Origin: Peptoniphilus senegalensis JC140
Lineage (GTDB): Bacteria; Bacillota; Clostridia; Tissierellales; Peptoniphilaceae
Assembly: GCF_000321025.1 (NCBI RefSeq)
Contig: NZ_HE610718.1
Location: 164,266 to 225,513, forward strand
Direction of reading: 5' to 3'
DNA: 61,248 nucleotides
Shown here in pieces: positions 52,677 through 61,082 of this stretch. The notes under the pieces are model-generated. The model made no database searches, was not told where the DNA came from, and worked only from the letters and a program-made list of their open reading frames with translations. How positions within the stretch are numbered: the first letter of the stretch is position 1; every line of letters begins with the position of its first letter. The position numbers and the translations under genes are program-made.

Positions 52677-52937
52677 ATTTTTCTTATAATGTTCTGAACA
52701 GGAAATTATAATTAATAAATCCCCTTCAACTTTGTAAATAAGTCTATCTTCTTTATTGATTCTCCTTGACCAATATCCACTTAATTGATAACGCAAAGGC
52801 TCAGGTTTTCCAATTCCTTCATAAGGGTTTCTCATTATATCCTTTATTAATTCATTTATTCTCTTTAAAGTTTTTTTGTCAGTATTTTGCCAGGATAAAT
52901 ATTCTAAAAAAGCCTTGTCGTGAAATAATATTTTCAT
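52671..52937 (-). CDS. yoeB: Toxin YoeB (ribosome-dependent mRNA interferase)
   Basis: 88 residues, typical length. Begins MKILFHDKAFLEYLSWQNTD and contains RINELIKDIMRNPYEGIGKP, LSGYWSRRINKEDRLIY and ISCSEHYKKN, the Glu/Arg/His catalytic set of YoeB (E in IGKPEPL, R in RRI/DRL, H near the end). Cleaves mRNA at the ribosomal A site. Overlaps yefM by 4 bases. Confidence 0.96.
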   Translation of the reverse strand: MKILFHDKAFLEYLSWQNTDKKTLKRINELIKDIMRNPYEGIGKPEPLRYQLSGYWSRRINKEDRLIYKVEGDLLIIISCSEHYKKNR

Positions 52938-53191
52938 TCTATGTCAATGAGTTCTCTTTCTTTATAAATTCCCTTTTCAATATCCTCTGCTCTTGAAATT
53001 AATTCTTTATAATACTTTGGATCTTTCATAATATGAGCATTTTCTATTAAATTATTGTATTCATCTAAACTTATTACAACAACATTTTTGTCATCTTTTC
53101 TTGTAACCAAAACTGTTTCCAAATTATCAACGGCTGCGTCGCAATAATCCTTCAAATTTTTTCTAAGTTCACTATAATTAACAGCTAACAT
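52934..53191 (-). CDS. yefM: Antitoxin YefM (Phd/YefM family)
   Basis: 85 residues beginning NYSELRKNLKDYCDAAVDN and VVVISLDEYNNLIENAHIM, the Phd/YefM DNA-binding fold; the rest (KGIYKERELI) wraps the toxin. Neutralises YoeB and represses the operon. AGAGGTGAGC ribosome site, operator directly upstream. Confidence 0.96.
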   Translation of the reverse strand: MLAVNYSELRKNLKDYCDAAVDNLETVLVTRKDDKNVVVISLDEYNNLIENAHIMKDPKYYKELISRAEDIEKGIYKERELIDIE

Positions 53192-53211
53192 AAGCTCACC
53201 TCTTTTAAGTT

Positions 53212-53240
53212 ATTGTACAATGTTTTGTACTTAATTTCAA
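53212..53240 (-). promoter_or_regulatory. yefM-yoeB promoter with two TGTAC operator motifs
   Basis: On the minus strand TTGAAA (53235-53240), 17 bases, TACAAT (53212-53217). A TGTACA core (53214-53219) lies over the -10 box and a TGTAC[T] core (53226-53231) in the spacer, 12 bases apart. YefM proteins are known to recognise TGTACA-centred palindromes. Confidence 0.8.
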
Positions 53241-53271
53241 TTTATTTTTATTTTTTCCTCAGCTTTTTTTA

Positions 53272-53355
53272 TCATCTAAGTAGTAAATATAAACCAGCTA
53301 TAACTAGGCATAATTCAGCAAGTCTAAATATTAATTTATTTATATTTTTAATCAT
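53272..53355 (-). CDS. 27-residue hydrophobic peptide, hypothetical
   Basis: ATG at 53355 with AAAGGAGAAGTAAAGTT upstream; product MIKNINKLIFRLAELCLVIA plus GLYLLLR. One possible membrane helix with basic ends. It starts 16 bases after the methyltransferase gene on the same strand, so it could be the last cistron of that operon. The good ribosome site is the only support besides composition; it could be spurious. Confidence 0.4.
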   Translation of the reverse strand: MIKNINKLIFRLAELCLVIAGLYLLLR

Positions 53356-53371
53356 AACTTTACTTCTCCTT

Positions 53372-54097
53372 TTATTTTTTTGCCGCTATTGTGTATCTTG
53401 AAGTTTTTTCTCCAGCTGCTTTAAATTCATAATCGTCATAAATTTCTATTTCTTTAAATCCAATTTTTTCCAATAAATTTTTCACGAAAGTTAAGTCGTA
53501 GGCCCTCTCTAAGTGTTCCTCGTAAAATCTCTTGTAATCATTGTCCTTTATATTTCTAAAAAAATTAACTCCGTAGGTGTTTAATTTTTTCTCTTCATCA
53601 TAAATATTTTCCCAAATATATAAGACATCTTCCACTTCGTCCACTGTCACTGGTGGAATATTTTTAAATTTGTATTCTGTGTTTAAGTCAAAAATAAAAA
53701 TTCCATCTTCCATTAAATGAGCGTAGGTAGATTTTATTGCAGCTTCAAAGTCCTTCGTATCTGTCACATAATTTAGGCTATCGCCAACAGAAATTATTGC
53801 ATCGTAAGTTGATGGTGCAGAAAAACCCGCCATATTTTGCTTGAATAATTTTAAATTTTTACTTCTTATTTTATTTTCACAGACGCTTAACATATCATCG
53901 GACAAATCAAAGGCATGAAGCTTGTAGTCCTTTGCAATTTTTTCTGTAAGTCCACCTGTCCCACAAGCCATTTCTAAAATTAATTTAGGCTCTAAAGACT
54001 TTTTCTCTAGTAGATCTCTTATAAATTTATAAATTTTCTCGTAGTCCAAATCGTACATGAGCTTGTCGTAAAAATATGCGAAATCTCCGTACATCAT
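53372..54097 (-). CDS. SAM-dependent class I methyltransferase
   Basis: 241 residues. Rossmann-like SAM site LILEMACGTGGLTEKIA (about 39-55), LHAFDLSDDMLSVCENK (about 61-77) and ISVGDSLNYV (about 103-112). N-terminal YGDFAYFYDKLMYDLDYEKI is shared by a widespread uncharacterised Bacillota group. Substrate unknown. Overlaps cobB by 4 bases. Confidence 0.85.
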   Translation of the reverse strand: MMYGDFAYFYDKLMYDLDYEKIYKFIRDLLEKKSLEPKLILEMACGTGGLTEKIAKDYKLHAFDLSDDMLSVCENKIRSKNLKLFKQNMAGFSAPSTYDAIISVGDSLNYVTDTKDFEAAIKSTYAHLMEDGIFIFDLNTEYKFKNIPPVTVDEVEDVLYIWENIYDEEKKLNTYGVNFFRNIKDNDYKRFYEEHLERAYDLTFVKNLLEKIGFKEIEIYDDYEFKAAGEKTSRYTIAAKK

Positions 54098-54831
54098 TTT
54101 CTATTTTCAATCTCCTTTAAAATTTCTTGGAGCACTATTGTAGAATTTTCATGAATAACTACATCTGCACGGCGATCCATCGGTGTAGGGTCATTATTTA
54201 TTATAATCAAATGATCAACATAATTTGGCAAAAAATTTACTGGAGACACTGTAAGTGATGAGCCAACAACTATTAAGGTGTCTGCGTCATCAAGCTCTCT
54301 TGCCCCTCTTTCAAAATCGTCAGGCATCATGTCCCCAAACATTACTACATTTGGACGAATTGTGCCGCCACAATGTCCACACTTAGGTGGTATCTCTCCC
54401 TCTTCAACTTTTTCACGCATTATCGCGAAGGGATATTCATGACCACACTTCATACAGTGAGTGCCACGAGTTTCGCCATGAACTTCGTAAATATTTTTTG
54501 AGCCAGCCTTAGCGTGAAGATTATCAATATTTTGTGTAATTATTCCTGCAAGATAACCAAGCTCTTCCATTTTTGCCAGTGCCTTGTGTCCGCCATTTGG
54601 CTCTTGGTCATTTAAGTCTTCCAAAATTTTGTAGCCTTCCTTATAAAAAATTTCTGGATGATTTAAGAGTCTATCCTTTGAAAGGGCAAGCGTTGGGTCC
54701 ATCTTTGAATAGTAGCCAGAGGAAGACCTAAAGTCAGGTATACCTGAATCCGTAGAAATTCCTGCACCAGTTAGGGCAAAAACTTTTTTTGACTTTAAAA
54801 TTAAATTAGCTGCTTCTTTTATCTTATCCAT
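54094..54831 (-). CDS. cobB: Sirtuin NAD-dependent protein deacylase
   Basis: 245 residues. GAGISTDSGIPDFRSSSGYY (about 22-41), TQNIDNLHAKAG (about 98-109), catalytic His in YEVHGE (about 115-120), zinc Cys in CMKCGHEY and CGHCGG (about 126-165), and VVGSSLTVSPVN (about 190-201). Removes acyl groups from lysines using NAD+, making nicotinamide and O-acyl-ADP-ribose. Part of hpt-CPBP-cobB-methyltransferase. Confidence 0.95.
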   Translation of the reverse strand: MDKIKEAANLILKSKKVFALTGAGISTDSGIPDFRSSSGYYSKMDPTLALSKDRLLNHPEIFYKEGYKILEDLNDQEPNGGHKALAKMEELGYLAGIITQNIDNLHAKAGSKNIYEVHGETRGTHCMKCGHEYPFAIMREKVEEGEIPPKCGHCGGTIRPNVVMFGDMMPDDFERGARELDDADTLIVVGSSLTVSPVNFLPNYVDHLIIINNDPTPMDRRADVVIHENSTIVLQEILKEIENRK

Positions 54832-54841
54832 ATCCTATCTC

Positions 54842-55723
54842 CTAAAAAACAATGTAGTGATATATAAAATACAAAATTACTAGGGCAATTATTGGCACGA
54901 AGTTAAATAAATCAATGCCTTCCACATCTCTATACATAATTTTTATTTCCTTGTCTTCTTCATTTTCCTTTTTCAAATTTTTAAGGATAAGTCTAATTAA
55001 AATTACAGAAATAATTGAAATTACAATTAATAAAATTATAATTGACAGCTCAAGAGAACCAATTTCACGTGAAAGTTTTGTCTTGCGCAAAAATTCAAAG
55101 AGCCTTTCATTTACATATCTTGCCGTCAAAACTGCAATGACATTATTAACAAAGTGAGCCACAATAGCTGGAATAATAGAACCAGTAACTTCTATTAAAG
55201 TTGAAAACAAAAGTCCCAACAAGAAGGGGGCTATAAAATTTTGTATGTCAAAATGAAATAAGGCGAAGACAAGAGCCGATACAATAATGGCAAATTTCTC
55301 GCCATAGACATTATAGGCATTAGTTAAAGTTCCTCTAAAGAAAACTTCTTCGCAAATTGCAGGCACAAGGCACATAAATATTAAATAATTAAAAATTGGA
55401 ACATTTTGTAGCATTAATTCCATGGGAAAATTTTTGTATTCAATAAAATTTGAAAGAAGGGACAAAAAAATTCCATTTAAAAGCAAAATAAGAGGATAAG
55501 CCAAAATCACAAGGATAATAGCCTTTAAAATATTTTCAAAAGAAATCCTTTTTACTTTTAAAACCTCTTTAATATTTCCCGTTGAAGAAATAAAAATTGC
55601 AGGAAGTAAAATTATAAAAATTTCTGTAATAAAAGTGCCCCAAAAACTGTATTTTTCTTGAATATTAAAACCAATAGTTAAAAAAATAATTGCAAGAATA
55701 AGTGTCAATGTGTTGACACTCAT
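54842..55723 (-). CDS. CPBP-family intramembrane protease
   Basis: 293 residues, about eight membrane segments. Motif 1 is CEEVFFRGTL (about 124-133, Glu-Glu and Arg), motif 2 is ALFHFDIQNF (about 154-163, His), motif 3 is HFVNNVIA (about 188-195). Second member of this family in the window; unrelated context (10 bases before cobB). The start has only a weak ribosome site, so translation may depend on hpt 18 bases upstream. Confidence 0.85.
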   Translation of the reverse strand: MSVNTLTLILAIIFLTIGFNIQEKYSFWGTFITEIFIILLPAIFISSTGNIKEVLKVKRISFENILKAIILVILAYPLILLLNGIFLSLLSNFIEYKNFPMELMLQNVPIFNYLIFMCLVPAICEEVFFRGTLTNAYNVYGEKFAIIVSALVFALFHFDIQNFIAPFLLGLLFSTLIEVTGSIIPAIVAHFVNNVIAVLTARYVNERLFEFLRKTKLSREIGSLELSIIILLIVISIISVILIRLILKNLKKENEEDKEIKIMYRDVEGIDLFNFVPIIALVILYFIYHYIVF

Positions 55724-55741
55724 AACATTTAAGTTCTTTTT

Positions 55742-56269
55742 TTATAACGCTTCATTTTTTTCCTTATAAGTGTAAATGTATGGCACATTCCTATAATAAT
55801 CGCCATAATTTAAACCATAGCCAACAATAAAAATATCATCAATTTCAAAGCCAACATAATCAGCAGATACATCTGCTTCTCTTCTTGAAGGCTTATCTAA
55901 AAGCACACAAGTCTTTAAGGATTTTGGCTTATAACTTAAAAGTTTTTCCTTCACTGCATAAAGAGTGTTACCTGTGTCTAAAATATCATCAACAACAAGA
56001 ACATCTCTTCCCTCTATATTTGTTCTAAGTTCTGTTAAAAATCTCACTTCTCCACTAGAAGATTCACTATGTCCATAGGATGAAGTTGTGAGAAAATCTA
56101 TCTCAACTAACTTGTCAATCTCTCTAACTAAATCAGCCGCAAAAATAAAGCTCCCTCTCAAAAGAGAAATCACTACGAAATCATCTCCCATGTCTTTGCT
56201 TATTCTTTTGCCTAGGCTTTCTACTTTTTCCTTAATCTCTTCCCGAGAAAATAAAATTTGTCTTTCCAT
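55742..56269 (-). CDS. hpt: Hypoxanthine-guanine phosphoribosyltransferase
   Basis: Purine salvage with PRPP. 175 residues, standard. PRPP loop VLVVDDILDTGNTL (about 95-108), VISLLRGSFIFAADLVRE (about 33-50) and the ending DDIFIVGYGLNYGDYYRNVPYI (written here only as IFIVGYGLNY) are diagnostic. GTGGAGGAATT ribosome site. First gene of the minus-strand operon. Confidence 0.96.
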   Translation of the reverse strand: MERQILFSREEIKEKVESLGKRISKDMGDDFVVISLLRGSFIFAADLVREIDKLVEIDFLTTSSYGHSESSSGEVRFLTELRTNIEGRDVLVVDDILDTGNTLYAVKEKLLSYKPKSLKTCVLLDKPSRREADVSADYVGFEIDDIFIVGYGLNYGDYYRNVPYIYTYKEKNEAL

Positions 56270-56318
56270 AATTCCTCCACTTACATTATATCAAAAAATG
56301 CTGAAAATTCATCTTTAA

Positions 56319-56348
56319 TTGCTATTAGAAGCCTTGCTTTGGTATAAT
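56319..56348 (+). promoter_or_regulatory. Sigma-A promoter of the DUF4364 gene
   Basis: TTGCTA (56319-56324), 18 bases, TATAAT (56343-56348) preceded by TGG (extended -10). It lies upstream of ATG 56367 and inside a longer open frame, which fixes the start. Confidence 0.75.
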
Positions 56349-56366
56349 TACAGAGAAGGTGATTAT

Positions 56367-56885
56367 ATGAAAAAAAGTTCCTTTGAACTTGCATTAAATA
56401 AATTATTAATCCTATATATAATAGATAATTTCAATCATAAGCTAAAGGAAAATGACCTTAGTTTTTTTGTCTTAGACATAGAACTCTTTAACTACTTTTA
56501 CTTCAAACAATATTTAAAGGAGTTAGAGTCAACAGGTTTAGTTCTCTTTGACGGCGACAAAAAATATTATCTATCAGAAGATGGAGTTAATACCCTAAAT
56601 ATTTTTTATGAACAAATTCCTGAAGAAAACATAAAATTTTTAGACGAAAAAATAGAAATTTATGGCCACGAACTAGTCCTAAAAAATTCAGTTTTAGCAG
56701 AAACCTTTGAAGAAAGTGGCGCAAACTATGCTCATCTAAAAATAAAAGACGATGAAATAGATGTCTTAGATTTAAAAATTGAAACATCCGATGAGGAAAT
56801 GGCAAAAAAAATTTCTGCAAACTTTAAAAAGAATGCAGAAAATATTTATTCAGAAATATTAAAAATATTGACAGAGGAAAATTAG
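56367..56885 (+). CDS. DUF4364-family winged-helix-like protein
   Basis: 172 residues from ATG 56367 (GAAGGTGAT ribosome site). N-terminal half (about 8-85: LLILYIIDNFNHKLKENDLS, YLKELESTGLVLFDGDKKYY, LSEDGVNTL) reads as a winged helix similar to PadR/DUF4364 transcription factors; the C-terminal half is strand-rich then helical (DEEMAKKISANFKKNAENIY). Function unknown; possibly a regulator. Alone in its unit and followed by a terminator. Confidence 0.8.
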   Translation: MKKSSFELALNKLLILYIIDNFNHKLKENDLSFFVLDIELFNYFYFKQYLKELESTGLVLFDGDKKYYLSEDGVNTLNIFYEQIPEENIKFLDEKIEIYGHELVLKNSVLAETFEESGANYAHLKIKDDEIDVLDLKIETSDEEMAKKISANFKKNAENIYSEILKILTEEN

Positions 56886-56926
56886 ATTAAAAAATTAATT
56901 TATTTAAAATTTTCCCTAAAGCTAGA

Positions 56927-56966
56927 TAAAGGCTATGAGTTTAAAAGCTCACGCCTTTATTTTTTG
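56927..56966. terminator. Terminator between convergent DUF4364 and ABC permease genes
   Basis: Stem AAAGGCTATGAG / CTCACGCCTTT (small internal mismatch), loop TTTAAAAG, T6 downstream; A tract on the other side allows use by the minus-strand operon as well. Confidence 0.75.
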
Positions 56967-56979
56967 TTTTCGGAAGATA

Positions 56980-59481
56980 TTATTCTAAACTTTTTATCCT
57001 ATCTACAAGACTATTTTGGCTGTGCTTTTCATAGAACTTGCCAGTAAATATTATTCCAATGATTATATTTACAAAGTTTACAATAATAAGTGGCATGATT
57101 ACAAATTTATAGGAAGTCCACTTCGTCTCTTCCATAAAATCTATCAATATAAATTTATTTACAAGTAGCATAACTATAAAAGAAAACACTAAGCTTGAAA
57201 TTGAATATATCAAATTCTTTTTTACTAAATATTTTTTAATATTTTTCTTAGTCATTCCAATTGCTTCAAGAATTGATAAGTTAACCATATTTCTCAAAAT
57301 TTCAGTAGCAATAATGTTAATAAAATTCAGTACAGATATTAAGAATAATACTATAGATAGACTGTAGCCAGCAAATTCTATTAGATTTTTAAAATTCATT
57401 ATGGACTTTATTTGAAGATCCCTTGAATCGTAGGAAAAGTCTGGTTCATTTTCAAATGATTTTAATAAATTATCAAAATTTTCCTTTTCGCTATCCGCCA
57501 CATCAAATCCATAGGACATTATACTTTTATCTCCTGTGAGCTCTTTATACTCATTGGGATCCATATAAATATATTCCAAACCTAAAGTAGGACTAGATTC
57601 GTCGTTTATATTTTCCTTAATTACAGGGAAATACCTAAGTCCATTAGAAAAATTGTACTCAATCTTGCCCATCACTTGGACTTCTTTGATTTTATTTTTT
57701 ACATTGATTTTTATTTTATCTCCTGGTTTAAATGCAGATTTTTTATCTCCATATTCTCCAATGATAACATAATTTCCACTTTGCCATTTCTCTTTATCAA
57801 ACTCTCCATCTATAAATTTTTGTTTATTTATTAAATAATCATCTATTCCCAATAATATTGGAGCCACTTTATTGTCTTCTATTTTAATATCTGGATAATC
57901 GTACTCATAACCATAATAGTATAATGCTCCCCCACCTTTAAATCCTTTATAGTTTTCTATCTCATCAATAAACTTATTATCAATTCCCTCTTCACTACCT
58001 AAATACATATATCTAAAATATTTTGGGCTTGCTATATTATAGTCTGTTGCAATGACATCAGAAATTCCCTTTTCTAAATCAATATTGCCAGTATAAGTTA
58101 AAACGCTATTTAAAATAACTGCAGATAGGCTAATAGAAAGAACTATCGATATAAATCTAAATTTATTGGAAAAGACTTGTCTTCTAGCAAGCTTGCCTAG
58201 AGAAATATTGTCACTTTTATATTTCTTTTTTATCGTGGTTTCATTGTATCTGCTGGCATCTATTGGAGAAACTTTTGCTGCATATTTTGCAGGTCTCATC
58301 ACTGATAGAAATACTGTAAGCAAAGTAAAGGCTGTCGAAAATAAAATAATTAAGATTATTACTATTAGTGATAATTTTACATCCGTTAACATCTCATTAC
58401 TTACAAATATTTTATTTAAAATAACTTTTCCAATAGAAATTCCGATTATATCTCCAAGTATTATTGAAGGAAGTGCGACTGCTAAAGACTCTAGATGAAT
58501 AAGTTTTTTGATTTGTGGCTTTGTCATTCCAATTGTTTTTAGAAGTCCCAAAAGTTTAATATCTTCATTTACGGATATCTTAAAAATATTATTTATTATC
58601 AAATATCCAGCGACTATTACCAAAATCAAAAAGGCTAAGAAAGGTAAAAATGTACTGAAATCAAAACTATTATCACCAGAAAAAGGATACGCAAAGTTGA
58701 CACCAATCCTTATCTCCTTATCTGATAAATTTCCAGGACTATCTGCCACCTTATAACCATTTCTCTCTGCAATGTTTAAAAGCTTATCTCTTATCATAAA
58801 GGAATTCTTTAGCATTACCTCCACATCTTTATTGTTTTCTGGGAGGGATAATTTATCTACATAAGCTTTTGATAAATAGATTTGTCCTACACCAACATTG
58901 GAGTCAATAGGATTTTGGAAAGTCCCCGAAATAATAAATTTATCACTTTTCTTTTCTATAATTTCTCCTGTGTAAGGTTTTTCAATATTGAAAGGAACTT
59001 CTATCTCTTCACCAATTTCTCCTTTATAACCTAGCTTTTTTGCAGTTACTAAATCTATAAATGCGTCGTTTTCTTTTTCTGGAAATTTCCCCTTAACTTT
59101 TTCTATTAGAGACCATTCAAATCCTTTCTTATCCATATAAGATAGTTCTGCACTTATTTTCTCATCATCAAGAATACCAACTTTCTCTCTTATTGAAAAT
59201 TCCTTTATGTCTTTATCCTTGGATAAAATATTTATGTCTTTGTCAGAAAGTTCTTTAAAAGAGCCATGGCTGATTGTACCAATAGTTTTCATTGTTTGGG
59301 TTTCCATGCTCTTTCCTAAACCTAAGGCTACGGAAAACAAACTTGTAAATAGGATAGAAGTTAAGGCAATTGCTAATAAGAGAATATTTCTCCTGCTTAT
59401 ATTCGCATTTAAAATACTTTTTGACAGACGTACTATATAAGCTTTATTTTTGACTTTCATTTTTTCCCACCAGCCTTCCAT
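56980..59481 (-). CDS. ABC transporter permease with two FtsX domains
   Basis: 833 residues. One N-terminal membrane segment (about 28-50), a large outside region (about 55-270), three membrane segments (about 280-400), a further segment (about 445-465), a second outside region (about 470-690), and three C-terminal segments (about 700-815): the MacB/BceB-like duplicated FtsX layout. Such pairs export or remove lipids and antimicrobial peptides. The start overlaps the ATPase gene by 38 bases; an internal ATG at 59460 (MKVKNKAYIV) with GGTGGG upstream is equally plausible. Confidence 0.88.
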   Translation of the reverse strand: MEGWWEKMKVKNKAYIVRLSKSILNANISRRNILLLAIALTSILFTSLFSVALGLGKSMETQTMKTIGTISHGSFKELSDKDINILSKDKDIKEFSIREKVGILDDEKISAELSYMDKKGFEWSLIEKVKGKFPEKENDAFIDLVTAKKLGYKGEIGEEIEVPFNIEKPYTGEIIEKKSDKFIISGTFQNPIDSNVGVGQIYLSKAYVDKLSLPENNKDVEVMLKNSFMIRDKLLNIAERNGYKVADSPGNLSDKEIRIGVNFAYPFSGDNSFDFSTFLPFLAFLILVIVAGYLIINNIFKISVNEDIKLLGLLKTIGMTKPQIKKLIHLESLAVALPSIILGDIIGISIGKVILNKIFVSNEMLTDVKLSLIVIILIILFSTAFTLLTVFLSVMRPAKYAAKVSPIDASRYNETTIKKKYKSDNISLGKLARRQVFSNKFRFISIVLSISLSAVILNSVLTYTGNIDLEKGISDVIATDYNIASPKYFRYMYLGSEEGIDNKFIDEIENYKGFKGGGALYYYGYEYDYPDIKIEDNKVAPILLGIDDYLINKQKFIDGEFDKEKWQSGNYVIIGEYGDKKSAFKPGDKIKINVKNKIKEVQVMGKIEYNFSNGLRYFPVIKENINDESSPTLGLEYIYMDPNEYKELTGDKSIMSYGFDVADSEKENFDNLLKSFENEPDFSYDSRDLQIKSIMNFKNLIEFAGYSLSIVLFLISVLNFINIIATEILRNMVNLSILEAIGMTKKNIKKYLVKKNLIYSISSLVFSFIVMLLVNKFILIDFMEETKWTSYKFVIMPLIIVNFVNIIIGIIFTGKFYEKHSQNSLVDRIKSLE

Positions 59482-60121
59482 CTTCTATCCTTATAGTTCT
59501 TTCTGCGGCTTGAGCTACCGCATCATCATGGGTAATCATAAGAATAGTGTTTCCAAGCTCTTTATTAATCTTTTTTAGTAGATAAACAACTTGGGAAGAA
59601 GATTTTGAGTCCAAATTTCCTGTAGGTTCGTCTGCTAGAATTATAGATGGCTTTGTAACCAAGGCTCTTGCTATGGCAACCCTTTGTTGCTGTCCACCAG
59701 ATAATTCGTTGGGCATTTTATTTTTTTGATCGCTTATCTCAAGAATGTCTATTACAGAGTTAACGTATTTTTTATCTACCTTGTCCCCATCAAGACCAAA
59801 GGGAATAATTATATTTTCATACACATTTAGCATGGGCAAAAGGTTGTATGCTTGAAAGACAAAACCAATATTTCTTCTCCTAAAAATAGTTCTCTCATCA
59901 TCCTTTAATCCATAAATATCAGTACCATCAATTAAAACTTTCCCACTTGTGGGATAATCAAGTCCACCTAGTAAATGTAATAGTGTAGATTTACCAGATC
60001 CTGATGCTCCAATTATGGAAATAAATTCTCCTTTTTCTACATCGAAAGATACTCCGTCAAGAGCTCTTACTTCTACATCATTTGTTTTATAATATCTTTT
60101 TAAATTTTCTACTTTTAACAT
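59444..60121 (-). CDS. ABC transporter ATPase (LolD/BceA/MacB type)
   Basis: 225 residues. Walker A GASGSGKSTLLHLLGG (about 38-53), Q-loop FVFQAYNLLPMLNV (about 87-100), signature LSGGQQQRVAIARAL (about 140-154), Walker B ILADEPTGNLDS (about 161-172), H-loop MITHDD. The LDYPTSGKVLIDG region is typical of this family. Works with the permease encoded next to it. Preceded by a Bce-type operator. Confidence 0.95.
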   Translation of the reverse strand: MLKVENLKRYYKTNDVEVRALDGVSFDVEKGEFISIIGASGSGKSTLLHLLGGLDYPTSGKVLIDGTDIYGLKDDERTIFRRRNIGFVFQAYNLLPMLNVYENIIIPFGLDGDKVDKKYVNSVIDILEISDQKNKMPNELSGGQQQRVAIARALVTKPSIILADEPTGNLDSKSSSQVVYLLKKINKELGNTILMITHDDAVAQAAERTIRIEDGRLVGKNESQK

Positions 60122-60158
60122 ATCTATTACCTCTTTACATTTAATATAACATTCATAT

Positions 60159-60197
60159 CTTACAAAATACTTACAAGACTTCTTACACTTTTGTAAG
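60159..60197 (-). promoter_or_regulatory. BceR-type operator upstream of the ABC transporter
   Basis: TTACA-CTTT-TGTAA (60183-60196) matches the TnACA-N4-TGTAA inverted repeat recognised by Bce-type OmpR regulators. Two more CTTACA copies follow at 60170-60175 and 60159-60164, at 11-12-base steps, i.e. on one face of the helix. The ATPase start is 38 bases further on. Confidence 0.7.
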
Positions 60198-60225
60198 AAA
60201 AAAGACTTCTCACAAGGGGAAGTCT
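60197..60225 (-). terminator. Terminator at the end of the kinase gene
   Basis: Minus-strand stem AGACTTC / GAAGTCT, loop CCCTTGTGA (containing the stop codon TGA), then T6. It separates the two-component genes from the transporter genes. Confidence 0.8.
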
Positions 60226-61082
60226 ACTGAAAATTTTATTTTGTTTTCCTTCAATGATGCCCTTATATTGCCACCATGTTTTTCTATAATTTCTCTGGCT
60301 ATAAAAAGACCTAAACCCAAACCCTCCTTGGAAACTGAATTCTTTCCTCTATAAAATCTTTCAAATATCTTTGGCAAAGTTTCTTCTGATAAATCTTTGC
60401 ACTCATTTTCTATGTCTAGATTATAATTTAGATAAGATTTATAAATTGAAATATTAATAGTAGATCCCTTTGGCGAGTATTTTATAGCATTATCTACTAG
60501 ATTGTGGATAGCTTCTTTGAGCCATCTTTCATCTAAATCGAACAATAAGTCTTCGTCTTTTAAATTTATTCTTATTTCTTTTTCATCTAATTTAACTTTA
60601 AATTCTCTTAAAACATCTTTTACTAGGTCTTTTAAATTTGCTTGATGTTTTTGTAATCCTATAATATCCGATTCAAGCCTAGAAGATTTTACTAGATTTT
60701 GAATTAAAAAATTTAGTTTATTAAGCTCATACTTTATAATTGCAATATACTCATCTTTCGGATCATCTTCTAAAAGACTAATGTATAAAGAAAGGTTGCT
60801 AATGGGTGTCTTGGTTTGATGAGATATATCTGCTATTAAATCTTTTGTTTTGTTTTTTTCTGTATTTATTTTTGCTTCTTTTACTTGGCTGGCATATAAA
60901 AATTTAATGAGTTTTGATTTTATTTTAGAAAGTTCCTTTTCATCAAATTCAGTAATTTCTAAATTTCCATCTAAAGCACTGTCAATATAAGCTGAAAGTT
61001 CACGCATTTCATTTCTCAAGATTATATATTTGTATAAGATAAAGCAAATTATTATTACTAAAAGACCTATTAAAATTTCCAT
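60210..61082 (-). CDS. Sensor histidine kinase of the ABC-associated two-component system
   Basis: 290 residues. One N-terminal membrane segment (about 3-22), almost no outside domain, a short linker, then HisKA with H88 in ADISHQTKTPISNL and HATPase motifs: VDNAIKYSPKG (N box, about 197-207), GLGLGLFIAREI (about 256-267). Small kinases without a sensing domain in this context usually detect antimicrobial peptides through their ABC transporter. Its ATG lies inside the regulator's last codons (13-base overlap). Confidence 0.9.
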   Translation of the reverse strand: MEILIGLLVIIICFILYKYIILRNEMRELSAYIDSALDGNLEITEFDEKELSKIKSKLIKFLYASQVKEAKINTEKNKTKDLIADISHQTKTPISNLSLYISLLEDDPKDEYIAIIKYELNKLNFLIQNLVKSSRLESDIIGLQKHQANLKDLVKDVLREFKVKLDEKEIRINLKDEDLLFDLDERWLKEAIHNLVDNAIKYSPKGSTINISIYKSYLNYNLDIENECKDLSEETLPKIFERFYRGKNSVSKEGLGLGLFIAREIIEKHGGNIRASLKENKIKFSVDFPL

